Notes: a model not told the origin generated them from the sequence alone. Counted from the stretch's first letter, positions 8,251 through 16,645 are shown. The stretch is 35,135 nucleotides of DNA from Holosporaceae bacterium (GCA_031257475.1 JAIROP010000006.1:1-35135), one strand, 5' to 3'. Program-made: numbers and translations.

Positions 8251-9602
8251 AAATGCTTGCGCTGGTTGGGCGGCCCAATGTTGGGAAATCTACGCTGTTC
8301 AACAGGTTCGTTGGGCAGCGGTCTGCTATTGTATTGGATGTTCCTGGACTGACAAGGGATAGGAAATACGGCACAGGGGAGTTATGTGGACTGGAATTTG
8401 GTGTCATTGACACCCCTGGAGTGGATCCGTTTTCCAAAGAGCCCCTGGTTCGAGCAATGAACGAGCAATCCAAAGCTGCTGTAGCGGAATCTGATGGTGT
8501 ATTATTTATGGTGGATGCTCAGGAGGGAATAACAGAGTATGACAGGGCCGTTGCTGAGTGGATGCGGTCTGCTTTCAAGAAGATTGGAAGCCGTCCCGTT
8601 GTTGTGATTCGTAATAAAGCAGAGGGAAAGACTGCTCCGCATGAGGTTGTAAGTCTTGGTTTTTGCGAAGATGTGGCAATTTCCGCCGAGCATGGTCTAG
8701 GTATGGATGAAGTCTACCGTTGTATTGCAGAAATATGTCTACCAGACGCCGAAGACAGCGCAGAAGCGAAAAAAAAAGTTGTCTCCTCCGAGATTCCGCT
8801 GAAGATTGCGATCGTTGGGCGACCTAATGTTGGAAAATCCACCCTGATAAATGCTATTCTTGGAGAGGATAAATTACTAACCGGAGATCAGTCTGGTTTA
8901 ACCCGGGATGCCATCACGCAGAATTTGATTTTCAAGAATCAGCAAATCTATCTTATAGATACTGCGGGACAGCGCAGAAAATCAAAAGTTGATGAAAAAA
9001 TTGAAGCTATTGCCGTTGCAGATGCCTGGAAGCACATTCGCCGTGCCAACATTGTTGTTGTATTGATGGACGTGCGGAATCCCCTCGAAAGACAGGACGT
9101 AACCATTGCACGGAAAGTTTTGGAGGAAAGCAAAATTGTGCTTTTTGCCCTAAATAAAAGTGACTTGGTTCCCAATCCAAACGAAATTCTAAAAAATGTC
9201 CGGGAAAGGGTCAGAAAAGAGTTTGCCCAGCAACCGGACGTCGCGTGTATGCTCGTCTCGGCCAGGGAAAAAAAGGGACTGGCACGAGTTTTGAACACAG
9301 CCATAAAATTACACGGAATTTGGACCAGACGAATCTCCACTGGTGCCCTGAATAAGTGGTTCCAGATGGCGATTTTCCAGAACCCTCCACCAATGGTGAA
9401 TGGAAGACCTATAAAACTGAAATATATCTCACAGACCAGCTGCAGACCTCCCACCTTTACCCTATTTGCCAATCGCATTGATGATCTTCCAACTAGCTAT
9501 GAGAGATACTTGGTTAATCATCTACGAAAATCGTTTAATTTTTCCGGTGTTCCCCTGAGAATTTTCCTGCGACAACAGGAAAATCCGTATCAAAATAAAT
9601 AA
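8247..9602 (+). CDS. der: Ribosome-assembly GTPase Der (EngA)
   Basis: Der has two tandem GTPase domains and a C-terminal KH-like domain and acts in maturation of the 50S subunit. Domain 1 shows GRPNVGKST at residues 7-15, DTPGVD, and NKAEG in the G4 position, where Glu replaces the usual Asp, as I recall for other alphaproteobacterial Der proteins. Domain 2 shows GRPNVGKSTLIN, DTAGQRRKSK and NKSD, all standard. The C-terminus (PPPMVNGRPIKLKYISQ...) matches the KH-like region. The 451-residue length is normal. It starts inside the bamB stop codon. Confidence 0.96.
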   Translation: MKMLALVGRPNVGKSTLFNRFVGQRSAIVLDVPGLTRDRKYGTGELCGLEFGVIDTPGVDPFSKEPLVRAMNEQSKAAVAESDGVLFMVDAQEGITEYDRAVAEWMRSAFKKIGSRPVVVIRNKAEGKTAPHEVVSLGFCEDVAISAEHGLGMDEVYRCIAEICLPDAEDSAEAKKKVVSSEIPLKIAIVGRPNVGKSTLINAILGEDKLLTGDQSGLTRDAITQNLIFKNQQIYLIDTAGQRRKSKVDEKIEAIAVADAWKHIRRANIVVVLMDVRNPLERQDVTIARKVLEESKIVLFALNKSDLVPNPNEILKNVRERVRKEFAQQPDVACMLVSAREKKGLARVLNTAIKLHGIWTRRISTGALNKWFQMAIFQNPPPMVNGRPIKLKYISQTSCRPPTFTLFANRIDDLPTSYERYLVNHLRKSFNFSGVPLRIFLRQQENPYQNK

Positions 9603-9624
9603 AAAAGAAAGGAAAGTTTTTATC

Positions 9625-10005
9625 ATGACCGAATTTTCTTTGTGTCGCCTGTGTACTCTGGAAAATTTTTCCGGATCCATTGCACTGATAACCTCAATCA
9701 TTGGGCTATTTCCCCAGGTGTACAAATCCTACAGAACCAAGTCGACCATTGATGTTTCCATGCTGATGTTGGTGAATTTTTTAGTTTGCTCCATCGCCTG
9801 GACCATTCACGGGGTGTGCACAAACTCCACATTTGTAGTATATAGTAATGTTGTTGGGATAATTCTCTCCAGCGTATCAATATGGCAAAAAATTCTCTAC
9901 GACAAAAAATTTCCACAGACACAGGCTAACAGGGGGAAATCCCTCTCCGGGTCAGCGGCCATCGTGGACGAGGAGCAAATCGGAAATCGCAGAGAGGGTT
10001 ATTAG
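9625..10005 (+). CDS. SemiSWEET / MtN3-family small sugar transporter
   Basis: A 126-residue, three-helix protein with the PQ-loop signature FPQVYKSYRTKSTIDVS (from about residue 29) and a third helix VVYSNVVGIILSSVSIW. SemiSWEETs dimerise to make a facilitative sugar channel in the inner membrane; in this family Pro-Gln in helix 1 and the Asn in helix 3 matter for transport, and both are present. A GAAAGGA ribosome site precedes the ATG. The hydrophilic C-terminal tail, about 27 residues, is encoded antisense to the 3' end of tsaD (80 bp convergent overlap). The substrate cannot be read from sequence. Confidence 0.82.
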   Translation: MTEFSLCRLCTLENFSGSIALITSIIGLFPQVYKSYRTKSTIDVSMLMLVNFLVCSIAWTIHGVCTNSTFVVYSNVVGIILSSVSIWQKILYDKKFPQTQANRGKSLSGSAAIVDEEQIGNRREGY

Positions 10006-10963
10006 CCATTTCTATTCCTGTCCATGCTATCATCGCTCCATTGTCGGTGCAGAGGACAACCGGAGGAGCGTAGAACGGTAGTCCGTATCTATGGCACACA
10101 CGCTGTAGAGCCATTCGAACGGACTGATTGGCTGCTACGCCCCCGGATATAACAGCTGCGGTAAGATGTTGTCCTTTGCCGATTTCTAGAGCCTGCGTCA
10201 TCTTGTAGGATAGGACATCTACAACAGCCTGCTGGAAACTGGCGCCCAGGTTTATTCGATCCTGCTCAGTGCGGCATTTTTCAGAGGCAATCCTTACTGC
10301 GGTTTTCAATCCAGCGAAGGAAAAATCACAGGATCCCTTATGACACAGAGGACGTGGAAGGGGAAAAACAGTATTATCTCCGGCCGTTGACATTTTTTCC
10401 ACGGCTGGTCCCCCTGGATAGCCCCAATTCAACAGTTTGGCAACCTTATCAAAGGCCTCTCCCACGGAATCGTCAAGAGTTTTTCCAATCACCTCGAAAT
10501 CATCTACCGCATGCACCACGCAAAGTTGACAGTGGCCTCCAGACATCAGCATCAGCAAATAGGGAAAATCGACCTTTTCCGTAAGGCGAACAGACAGAGC
10601 GTGAGCTGCTATGTGGTTTACAGCAATGAATGGAACATCCAGAGCCATCGCCATGGCTTTCGCGAACGTGGCACCGACTATCACACCACCGATCAGTCCT
10701 GGACCGCAGGTTCCTGCCACAGCGGTGATCTTTGACCGGTCCACCTTCGAGTCTTTCAACGCTTTATTCACCACCAGGTCAATTTTTTCCAGATGCGCCC
10801 GAGCAGCTATCTCCGGCACCACGCCGCCGAAATGCTCATGTTCCCTGATCTGTGAGTAAACCACATTGGAAAGGATCAACTTTTCCTTCGTTACAACTGC
10901 CGCAGCAGTCTCATCGCAGCTGGACTCTATTCCAAGCACAATATTACCAGGATTTCTTTTCAT
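9926..10963 (-). CDS. tsaD: tRNA t6A37 threonylcarbamoyltransferase TsaD
   Basis: TsaD transfers the threonylcarbamoyl group to A37 of ANN-decoding tRNAs, working with TsaB, TsaC and TsaE. The 345-residue protein shows the ASKHA-fold start GIESSCDETAAAVV, GGVVPEIAARAHLE, the metal-binding HIAAHAL motif, MLMSGGHCQ, and the C-terminal CTDNGAMIAW. The C-terminus extends across the tail of the convergent SemiSWEET gene. It sits 16 bp downstream of ybaB and probably shares the dnaX-ybaB transcript. Confidence 0.96.
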   Translation of the reverse strand: MKRNPGNIVLGIESSCDETAAAVVTKEKLILSNVVYSQIREHEHFGGVVPEIAARAHLEKIDLVVNKALKDSKVDRSKITAVAGTCGPGLIGGVIVGATFAKAMAMALDVPFIAVNHIAAHALSVRLTEKVDFPYLLMLMSGGHCQLCVVHAVDDFEVIGKTLDDSVGEAFDKVAKLLNWGYPGGPAVEKMSTAGDNTVFPLPRPLCHKGSCDFSFAGLKTAVRIASEKCRTEQDRINLGASFQQAVVDVLSYKMTQALEIGKGQHLTAAVISGGVAANQSVRMALQRVCHRYGLPFYAPPVVLCTDNGAMIAWTGIEMANNPLCDFRFAPRPRWPLTRRGISPC

Positions 10964-10979
10964 AATATGTAGACAAAAG

Positions 10980-11288
10980 CTAGAATGGCAGCTTCATTCC
11001 CGGTGGAAGCAGACCTCCCATTTGTTCAGACATTTTGCTTTCCAATTTCGCTTTTCCATCATTAAATGCAGCAACGATGAGATCTGAAATTATTTCTGCA
11101 TTATCCGCTGATAACAACGTCGGATCAATCGTGATTTTTTTCGTTTCCATTTTTCCGTTGACGATGATAGAAACCATTCCACCTCCTGCAGTGCCCGTGA
11201 TTTCCAGTTCGTTTAGCTTGTTTTGGGCCTCCAACAGCTTGGCCTGCATCTGCTGCGCCTGCTTTCTCAACTGCTCAAAATTGTTCAT
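10980..11288 (-). CDS. ybaB: YbaB/EbfC nucleoid-associated protein
   Basis: A small DNA-binding protein, 102 residues, that dimerises and is usually encoded directly downstream of dnaX, as here. The N-terminal helix is rich in Gln and Lys (LRKQAQQMQAKLLEAQNKL). It is followed by GTAGGGMVSIIVNGKMETKKITIDP, the conserved central strand region, and ends in the family's MGGLLPPGMKLPF tail. A GGGAG ribosome site precedes the ATG. Its exact role in cells is not settled; nucleoid organisation and recombination-linked functions are proposed for the family. Confidence 0.93.
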   Translation of the reverse strand: MNNFEQLRKQAQQMQAKLLEAQNKLNELEITGTAGGGMVSIIVNGKMETKKITIDPTLLSADNAEIISDLIVAAFNDGKAKLESKMSEQMGGLLPPGMKLPF

Positions 11289-11347
11289 GACTTTTGCTCC
11301 CTACTTTAATTCACCAATTGTTCATCGAATGATTATCACCTCTAGCC

Positions 11348-12610
11348 CTATTCCAGCTTCGAGCCGGAAAACATCTTCAGCGCATCACCAAGCAGAGAAG
11401 ATTCAGTATCAACCTGCCCATCTTTTGGGAAGGCTTTGCTCTTTACCACCTTTATGGATGGCTCGACTGGACTCTGCTGAACATTCTCCATCATTTTCCG
11501 TAGATCCGGCAATTCAGAGGCATAGGCAATGCGGATTAAGAGCATTTCCAGGACAGCATCTGCCCGTTCGCAAAACTTCTGTTCCTCCATTCCCTTCAGC
11601 AACATCTGCCAAATCCGTGACAGTGCAGCAAGAGAAACATTCTCAGATAGTCTGCGTAATCGTGGCAGAAGCTCTTCCTCCACCAGTAACTCCTGAGGTG
11701 GCACATTGGTTTTGATACAGGTTGTGATGTAGACAATGTCAATTAGCCTATTTAGGATCGTATTGGCTAATGCATTACTCCTCAATATTTCGCGATACTT
11801 TTCCACAGCTGATCGCAAATCCGGTACAAAAATCAGTTCCAGTAGATCAATCACTTCATTATCATCAGACATATTGAGCATGCCTTTTATGTCCTTGGAA
11901 GATAATTTGTTATTTTCAGATATGTTGATCACCTGATCCAAAATGGAAAGACCGTCTCGAATTGATCCGTCCGCCGCCTTGGCAATCTGCGCGAGGGTCT
12001 CTGCATCAGCCACAACGTTTTCCCGATTACAAATCGAGGACAGGTACTGGGCGATCAGATGTGCGTTTACTTTCTTCAAATCGAACTTCAACACCCTAGA
12101 CATAATTGTCTCAGGAATCTTGTAGGTCTCGGTTGTCGCAAATAAGAATTTTACGTGTGGCGGCGGTTCTTCCAATGTTTTTAATAGAGCATTAAACGCG
12201 CTTTTTGATAACATATGTACTTCATCGATTATAAATACTTTGAACTGTCCTTTAGTCGGTCTATAGCGACTCGAATCAATTATTTCCCTCACATCTTCTA
12301 CGCTTGTGTTGCTGGCTGCGTCAATTTCTATAACATCTATTTGATTGTCTCTAGCAAAACCTAGGCATGATTCGCATTTGCAACAGGGCTCTGGATCATC
12401 TGTGCAAGCCTTTTCGCAGCGAAATGTCTTGGCCAGTATGCGAGCAATTGTGGTCTTGCCTATTCCCCTAGTCCCGGAAAACAACATCGCCGCTCCTAGC
12501 CGATTCTTCTGCAAACCACGGGTGATTGTTTTTACTGTAAGGTCCTGTCCAACAACATCCCGAAAACTTTGCGGGCGATACTTGGTGGCCAGGGGAACGT
12601 AGATACTCAC
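11348..12610 (-). CDS. dnaX: DNA polymerase III subunit gamma/tau, compact form
   Basis: DnaX is the clamp-loader ATPase that loads the beta clamp and organises the replisome. AAA+ features: YRPQSFRDVVGQ, Walker A GTRGIGKTT, a zinc-binding module with clustered Cys (CEKACTDDPEPCCKCESC), Walker B FIIDEVHMLS, and sensor region LFATTE. I place the start at GTG 12610, giving 420 residues, because an AGGAATAGGAAAG ribosome site precedes it and the family begins at about SIYVPLATKYRP. An in-frame ATG at 12772 lies in the terminator of the neighbouring gene. The protein is close to a gamma-length product; the long tau C-terminal region seen in most alphaproteobacteria is reduced to a short LLGDALKMFSG-type end. 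Confidence 0.93.
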   Translation of the reverse strand: MSIYVPLATKYRPQSFRDVVGQDLTVKTITRGLQKNRLGAAMLFSGTRGIGKTTIARILAKTFRCEKACTDDPEPCCKCESCLGFARDNQIDVIEIDAASNTSVEDVREIIDSSRYRPTKGQFKVFIIDEVHMLSKSAFNALLKTLEEPPPHVKFLFATTETYKIPETIMSRVLKFDLKKVNAHLIAQYLSSICNRENVVADAETLAQIAKAADGSIRDGLSILDQVINISENNKLSSKDIKGMLNMSDDNEVIDLLELIFVPDLRSAVEKYREILRSNALANTILNRLIDIVYITTCIKTNVPPQELLVEEELLPRLRRLSENVSLAALSRIWQMLLKGMEEQKFCERADAVLEMLLIRIAYASELPDLRKMMENVQQSPVEPSIKVVKSKAFPKDGQVDTESSLLGDALKMFSGSKLE

Positions 12611-12724
12611 CTTTCCTATTCCTACTTCTTGACGGGACAACCAACCCATCTGGTGGTCACTACGGCTGCTTTCTTCCAAACCTGACCGAATTCGTGCTCC
12701 TAAATGCCCAGTTATCCCTGGCTC

Positions 12725-12730
12725 ATTATA
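12725..12730 (-). promoter_or_regulatory. Possible -10 box for dnaX
   Basis: On the minus strand a perfect TATAAT occurs about 115 bp upstream of the dnaX GTG and just beyond the upstream terminator. No good -35 hexamer lies 16-18 bp away, so this is tentative. Confidence 0.3.
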
Positions 12731-12759
12731 CACAAAATAACCGTGTCCAGGGAAGTACA

Positions 12760-12798
12760 AAATGCAAAACAAACCCCCCAGAACATCTGTTCCGGGGG
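12760..12798 (-). terminator. Rho-independent terminator of the Bax-inhibitor-like gene
   Basis: On the minus strand a CCCCCGGAACA / TGTTCTGGGGG hairpin (12798-12774, one internal mismatch, 2-3 nt loop) is followed by a T-rich run, TTTGTTTTG. It lies 53 bp downstream of the stop at 12851 and separates that gene from dnaX. Confidence 0.75.
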
Positions 12799-12850
12799 CC
12801 TCGTGGAATCCACAATCACCTGTATGCCATACCCTACAAGAAGAATCGGT

Positions 12851-13564
12851 TCAATCTCTGCGATATCCCAACAGCCTAAGCATATTTAGGAATAAATTGA
12901 TGAAATCTAAATACAGTCTAAGCGCTCCCAAAATTGCCTTTTTTTCACTCAGTTCCACTGTGTCTGCTTCGAAGTAATAACTTTTGATTATTTGGGCATC
13001 GTAGGCCGTTAGGCCAGTGAATATGACCACGCCAATCAAAGACACAACAAGGGCGAACGTGGAACTAGAAACAAACATGTTGACTATGCTAGCACAGATG
13101 ATTCCTATTAACCCCATCATTAGCACAGATCCCATGCCCGACAGATCCTTATCTGTTGCATAGCCGTATATTACCATGGCCAAAAACATTGAGGCGGTAA
13201 CGAAGAAAGAGCTCACAATGCTGATACCAGAATAAACAACGAATATAGATGATAAAGAAATTCCCAGACAAAACGCGTAGGCAAAGAACAGCATCCGAGC
13301 AGTATCCGAGGACATGCGATCCACCCTAGCTGCCAAGTAAATGGACAACCCCAGCGGTACCAGTGCGACTATCCAGAAAACCACCGGATTATAGAATAAA
13401 AAAGCCATCAGGCTTGGGGATGTGCTGACAAAATACGAGACCAGCGCAGTCACGGCCAGTCCTGCAGACATGTAGGAAAAAACATTTAACATATACTGCC
13501 GCAAGCCAGCGTCTACCACGCTTGCCGCGTCTTTATAATAGGATGCGACCTTCTCTTTCATCAT
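12851..13564 (-). CDS. Bax inhibitor-1 / YccA-family membrane protein
   Basis: A 237-residue integral membrane protein with seven predicted hydrophobic segments, matching the BI-1 (TMBIM, UPF0005) family. The conserved C-terminal signature is visible as IGVVIFTGLTAYDAQIIK; in the family the Asp of this motif contributes to a pH-sensitive ion leak. After it come ALRLYLDFINLFLNMLRLLG. Bacterial members (YccA, YbhL) modulate FtsH proteolysis or ion balance, but the role here is unknown. The start is one of two adjacent ATGs with a GGAGAAGA ribosome site. It has its own promoter and terminator. Confidence 0.9.
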   Translation of the reverse strand: MMKEKVASYYKDAASVVDAGLRQYMLNVFSYMSAGLAVTALVSYFVSTSPSLMAFLFYNPVVFWIVALVPLGLSIYLAARVDRMSSDTARMLFFAYAFCLGISLSSIFVVYSGISIVSSFFVTASMFLAMVIYGYATDKDLSGMGSVLMMGLIGIICASIVNMFVSSSTFALVVSLIGVVIFTGLTAYDAQIIKSYYFEADTVELSEKKAILGALRLYLDFINLFLNMLRLLGYRRD

Positions 13565-13587
13565 TCTTCTCCAAAAAAACCTTTTTC

Positions 13588-13616
13588 ATTATACCACAAC
13601 AGAGAGTCTTTTTCAA
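13588..13616 (-). promoter_or_regulatory. Strong sigma70-type promoter of the Bax-inhibitor-like gene
   Basis: On the minus strand TTGAAA (13616-13611), a 17-bp spacer and a perfect TATAAT (13593-13588) lie about 25 bp upstream of the ATG. This is the closest match to consensus in the window. Confidence 0.75.
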
Positions 13617-13924
13617 CCTTTTATACAAAGTTGTTATAACACTTCTTTCTCCTTTTCAAGAACTAAGCATAGAAATTATGGAATTGCTCCATCAAAGACA
13701 GGAGACACCTAGCCAAGTAGTTGGCGGAAAGCAAAAAAGATAAATCTTAAGGAGACTGGGCCCACTAGGGAATATATCATTTTCACATTTAGCAAGTACG
13801 TTGCGATGGCTCAGATAATTTGCCTAGCGAGATTCAGACCCATACGGAGAAATCCATGTTTATTCCACCGTGAGCTGTGTTATCATTACCGTGCAACGTT
13901 GGACGTGGTAGAGATTGTTAATTT
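13617..13924. other. Intergenic region between divergent genes
   Basis: About 300 bp upstream of the Bax-inhibitor promoter on one side and the SH3 gene on the other. It contains the inverted sequence TTATAcaaagttgTTATAA (13621-13638) and a 40-codon reading frame (13806-13928, MAQIICLARFRPIRRN...) whose TGA overlaps the SH3-gene ATG as ATGA. That frame has no ribosome site and no recognisable homology, so I do not call it a gene. I see no tRNA, 4.5S or tmRNA signature. Confidence 0.5.
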
Positions 13925-14425
13925 ATGAGAGTTTTTTCCGGAAGTTCCCCAAAATTAGAAAGAATCATCCACGAAAAGCGATACAGAAGTATTTTTTTCC
14001 TATCGCAGCTCTTTATCCTGGTTTTCCAGTATGTCGACGCTGGCACGTTCGTCAGCCTAAGATCCGCGGAGGTAAATTTGCGCGTGGGACCTGGCAAGGA
14101 GTATCCAATCAGCTGGACATTTACCAGAGCAAATACCCCACTGATGCTCGTGTCTGAATTTAAAGAATGGAAAAAGGTGAGATTCATTGACAAAACCGAA
14201 GGGTGGATCCACCAGAGCATGATTTCCAGCAAAAACACAGCCATTGTAACACCGGAGTATACAATTCTGTATCGCCAGGATAACGAGTCTCACCCAACTG
14301 CAAAAGTCGAAAAAAATGTCGTGGTTAGAGTATTAAAAATTAACCTGGACTGGGTCAAGGTCGAAGTATATAAAATCAAAGGCTGGATCAAAAAACAGGA
14401 TCTGTGGGGCGTGAACGAAGAGTGA
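13925..14425 (+). CDS. Exported bacterial SH3-domain protein
   Basis: A 166-residue protein with two SH3b-like modules typical of an alphaproteobacterial periplasmic family (COG3807-like). A hydrophobic N-terminal segment at about residues 22-38 (SIFFLSQLFILVFQYVDAG) is a likely signal peptide or anchor. Module 1 has SLRSAEVNLRVGPGKEYPI, WKKVRFIDKTEGWIHQSMIS. Module 2 has DWVKVEVYKIKGWIKKQDLWGV. SH3b modules usually bind cell wall or assist envelope proteins, but the precise role is unknown. The N-terminus is a little long, and a later start cannot be excluded. Confidence 0.82.
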   Translation: MRVFSGSSPKLERIIHEKRYRSIFFLSQLFILVFQYVDAGTFVSLRSAEVNLRVGPGKEYPISWTFTRANTPLMLVSEFKEWKKVRFIDKTEGWIHQSMISSKNTAIVTPEYTILYRQDNESHPTAKVEKNVVVRVLKINLDWVKVEVYKIKGWIKKQDLWGVNEE

Positions 14426-14454
14426 CTTCAACCCTTTTTCCACTAAAAAATCAC

Positions 14455-14483
14455 TTGTCTTTTGCGCTCTATTGTGCTATCTT
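14455..14483 (+). promoter_or_regulatory. Promoter of the TrpR-family / ABC transporter operon
   Basis: TTGTCT (14455-14460), a 17-bp spacer and TATCTT (14478-14483) lie 34 bp upstream of the ATG at 14517. The A/T-rich downstream interval also holds a strong GAGGAGG ribosome site. Confidence 0.6.
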
Positions 14484-14516
14484 ACTGGTACATTGATGCA
14501 GCTGAGGAGGTGAATC

Positions 14517-14840
14517 ATGGACCATCATTATGCTAAAGAAATTGATTTGTTTGAGACACTTGCTCTTATTGGAAATGCTGAAGATGCAAGGAATTTTCTG
14601 GCAGATCTTTGTACTCCATCGGAAATCAGAGCGTTTTCTGAGAGATGGAAAGTGTGTCAATTGCTCAGCTGCGGAAAATTTTCCTACAGACAGATAAAGG
14701 AAATGGCAGGGGCAAGTCTAACTACCATCGGTCGGGTTGCACGCTTTCTCAACGAAGAAAAGCACGGTGGTTATAAAAAAATGTTGGAGAAAACAAGCAA
14801 GATGAATTCTAAAGAAACACCACCTGGAGTGTATTTGTAA
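14517..14840 (+). CDS. TrpR-family regulator (YerC/YecD-like)
   Basis: A 107-residue member of the TrpR superfamily, the helical repressors that include tryptophan repressor and YerC/YecD. The central region FLADLCTPSEIRAFSERWKVCQLL is followed by the helix-turn-helix FSYRQIKEMAGASLTTIGRVARFL, closely matching the family's YREI...TGAS..TI.RV pattern. It is the first gene after a good promoter and is followed 22 bp later by an ABC transporter whose components resemble the tryptophan type. The inference is that it regulates that operon, perhaps with tryptophan as corepressor. Ligand-binding residues cannot be judged confidently by eye. Confidence 0.88.
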   Translation: MDHHYAKEIDLFETLALIGNAEDARNFLADLCTPSEIRAFSERWKVCQLLSCGKFSYRQIKEMAGASLTTIGRVARFLNEEKHGGYKKMLEKTSKMNSKETPPGVYL

Positions 14841-14862
14841 GTTAAAAACTGGAGATAAAAAA

Positions 14863-15801
14863 ATGAAAAAAATAACTGTTTTGGCGACAGTCGCCCTGTC
14901 GTGCCTGGTATTTTATAGCTTTTTTTCGCAAAAGAGCGATGATTCCATAAAAATAATGGTATGCAAAGCCGTTGAACACGAGGCCCTGAATTCCGTAGCT
15001 CGCGGAATGGAAGATTATCTCATGAAACAAAACCGCAAATACGCTGTTTCTGTGGAAACGTGTCAGGGAAATATGGCACTGGCCTCACAGATAGTATCGA
15101 AATTTGCAAATTCGGGAGCCAAAGTTGTCGTAACTATTGGAACCACTCCATCCCAGAGCGCTTTTAAATTCGCAAAAGAGGGGAAAATCAAATTGGTTTT
15201 CAGTTCCGTGACAAATCCCAATGATATTTCGCCGAGTCTGGCCGGAACGAATACAACTGGAGTATCGAATTTCGTCGCACTGGAGCCTCAGCTTGCTCTT
15301 TTTCAGGAAATTCAACCTGGTTTAAAAAATCTTGGTGTTGTATACAACACCGGTGAAGCGAATTCAGTCTCCATCGTAGAAAAATTGAAACCAGTCTGCG
15401 AAAAAATGGAGATAAATCTTATAGAACAAGGAATATCGAAAATTTCCGAAATTCCACAGGCAACGGAAAAGCTAGCGCAAATTGTCGATGCAGTTTTCAT
15501 AAGTAACGATAACATGGCCCTGAGCGCAATGCCAGTCATCGTGTCTATTTGTGGGAAGAAAAATGTTCCAGTTTACGTAAGCGATACGGATCAAATCGAA
15601 AATGGATGTACAGCTGCTCTCGGTCCGAATCAATATGAGATCGGAGTGCAAACCGGAAAAATGGTGCATCGAATTGCCTGTGGTGAAGATATCAACAAAG
15701 TTCGTGTTGAATATCCTGAAAAGAGCGAACTGTGGCTCAATCTGAAGGGTCCTGTACAAATTTCTGATGCAGTACAACGACGGGCGAAGAAAATATTCTA
15801 G
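14863..15801 (+). CDS. ABC transporter substrate-binding protein, TrpX/DUF534-like
   Basis: A 312-residue periplasmic binding protein of the ABC_sub_bind family (the TrpX / DUF534 group). The N-terminus MKKITVLATVALSCLVFYSFF is a signal or anchor sequence without a clear lipobox. Family-like blocks include GTTPSQSAFKFA, LVFSSVTNPNDI, NTTGVSNFVALEPQLALFQEI, LGVVYNTGEANS and VPVYVSDTDQIENGCTAALGPNQYEIGVQTGKM. It is followed by a permease and an ATPase with 10-bp spacing or overlap, so the system is complete. In Gram-positive bacteria relatives of this set import tryptophan. The substrate here is inferred from family and from the TrpR-like neighbour. Confidence 0.85.
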   Translation: MKKITVLATVALSCLVFYSFFSQKSDDSIKIMVCKAVEHEALNSVARGMEDYLMKQNRKYAVSVETCQGNMALASQIVSKFANSGAKVVVTIGTTPSQSAFKFAKEGKIKLVFSSVTNPNDISPSLAGTNTTGVSNFVALEPQLALFQEIQPGLKNLGVVYNTGEANSVSIVEKLKPVCEKMEINLIEQGISKISEIPQATEKLAQIVDAVFISNDNMALSAMPVIVSICGKKNVPVYVSDTDQIENGCTAALGPNQYEIGVQTGKMVHRIACGEDINKVRVEYPEKSELWLNLKGPVQISDAVQRRAKKIF

Positions 15802-15811
15802 AGGTCAAGAA

Positions 15812-16645
15812 ATGTTAACCTTCCCTGAGCTGACTGCCGCAGTCGAAATCGGGCTCATATACGGCATTTTGGCAATCGGCATATATTTGACCTTCAGAAC
15901 GATTAATTTTCCGGATCTTACCTGTGACGGAAGTTTCATCACCGGCGCGGCAGTTTCGGCGGTCATAATAAAATGTGGATACAACCCGTATCTGGCACTA
16001 TTGGCAGCAGCACTTGGAGGCGGATTGGGTGGGCTTTTCACTGGCATTCTAAATGTATATATGAAAATAGAGGATCTGCTTTCCGGAATTCTCGTCTCGT
16101 TTATGCTTTATTCTGTAAATTTGAGAATCATGGGGACAAGTCCCAATCTGACTCTTACCGATGAAACAACCATATTCAGCTACGGAAATCCATTGTTGAT
16201 CGCATGTATTATCATCGTTGTACTTGTAGCGTTTTGGGCCTATTTATTAAACACAGATTTCGGTCTTGGACTCAGATCAACTGGACAAAACCGACAATTC
16301 GCCGCTGCAAGCGGGGTTAATGTGAACTCAATGCGAATTTTTGGCTTGGCCGCAAGTAATGCAATGGTCGGAATATGCGGAGCCACATTCACGCAGTACC
16401 AGGGATTCTGCGACGTTTCCCAAGGAATGGGAAGTCTCGTGATAGGACTGGCTTCCGTAATAATTGGCGAGAAATTGTTGAACCGTTTTAACTCCTTTGT
16501 TGCATGCATCGCAGGATCCGTCGCCTACAGAATTTTCATCGCATTCGCCATCCATAGCGACATTTTTGGATTAAAAACACAGGATCTAAATTTAGTCACC
16601 GGATTACTGATAATTTTTATAATGAAAAGGAAAAAAACATGTTGA
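15812..16645 (+). CDS. ABC transporter permease, TrpY-like (branched-chain-type fold)
   Basis: A 277-residue inner-membrane permease with about eight hydrophobic segments, similar to the COG4120 group related to BPD_transp_2. Conserved features include IYLTFRTINFPDLTCDGSF near the N-terminus, GLFTGILNVYMKIEDLLSGILVSFMLYSVNLRIMG, and FGLGLRSTGQN in the cytoplasmic coupling region. I use the ATG at 15812, preceded by AGAGGT, because it is 10 bp after the substrate-binding gene; an upstream in-frame ATG at 15767 would overlap that gene. The 3' end overlaps the ATPase gene by 7 bp. Confidence 0.88.
   Translation: MLTFPELTAAVEIGLIYGILAIGIYLTFRTINFPDLTCDGSFITGAAVSAVIIKCGYNPYLALLAAALGGGLGGLFTGILNVYMKIEDLLSGILVSFMLYSVNLRIMGTSPNLTLTDETTIFSYGNPLLIACIIIVVLVAFWAYLLNTDFGLGLRSTGQNRQFAAASGVNVNSMRIFGLAASNAMVGICGATFTQYQGFCDVSQGMGSLVIGLASVIIGEKLLNRFNSFVACIAGSVAYRIFIAFAIHSDIFGLKTQDLNLVTGLLIIFIMKRKKTC

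Noticed and set aside
12611-12772. ATG-initiated longer DnaX
   Set aside because: Its first codons lie in the T-tract and hairpin of the preceding gene's terminator; homology begins at the GTG at 12610.
13744-13860. Possible small structural RNA (4.5S or 6S) in the gap before the SH3 gene
   Set aside because: I looked for the GGAAG...GCAG-type core of 4.5S RNA and for a long rod with a central bubble as in 6S RNA; neither is present.
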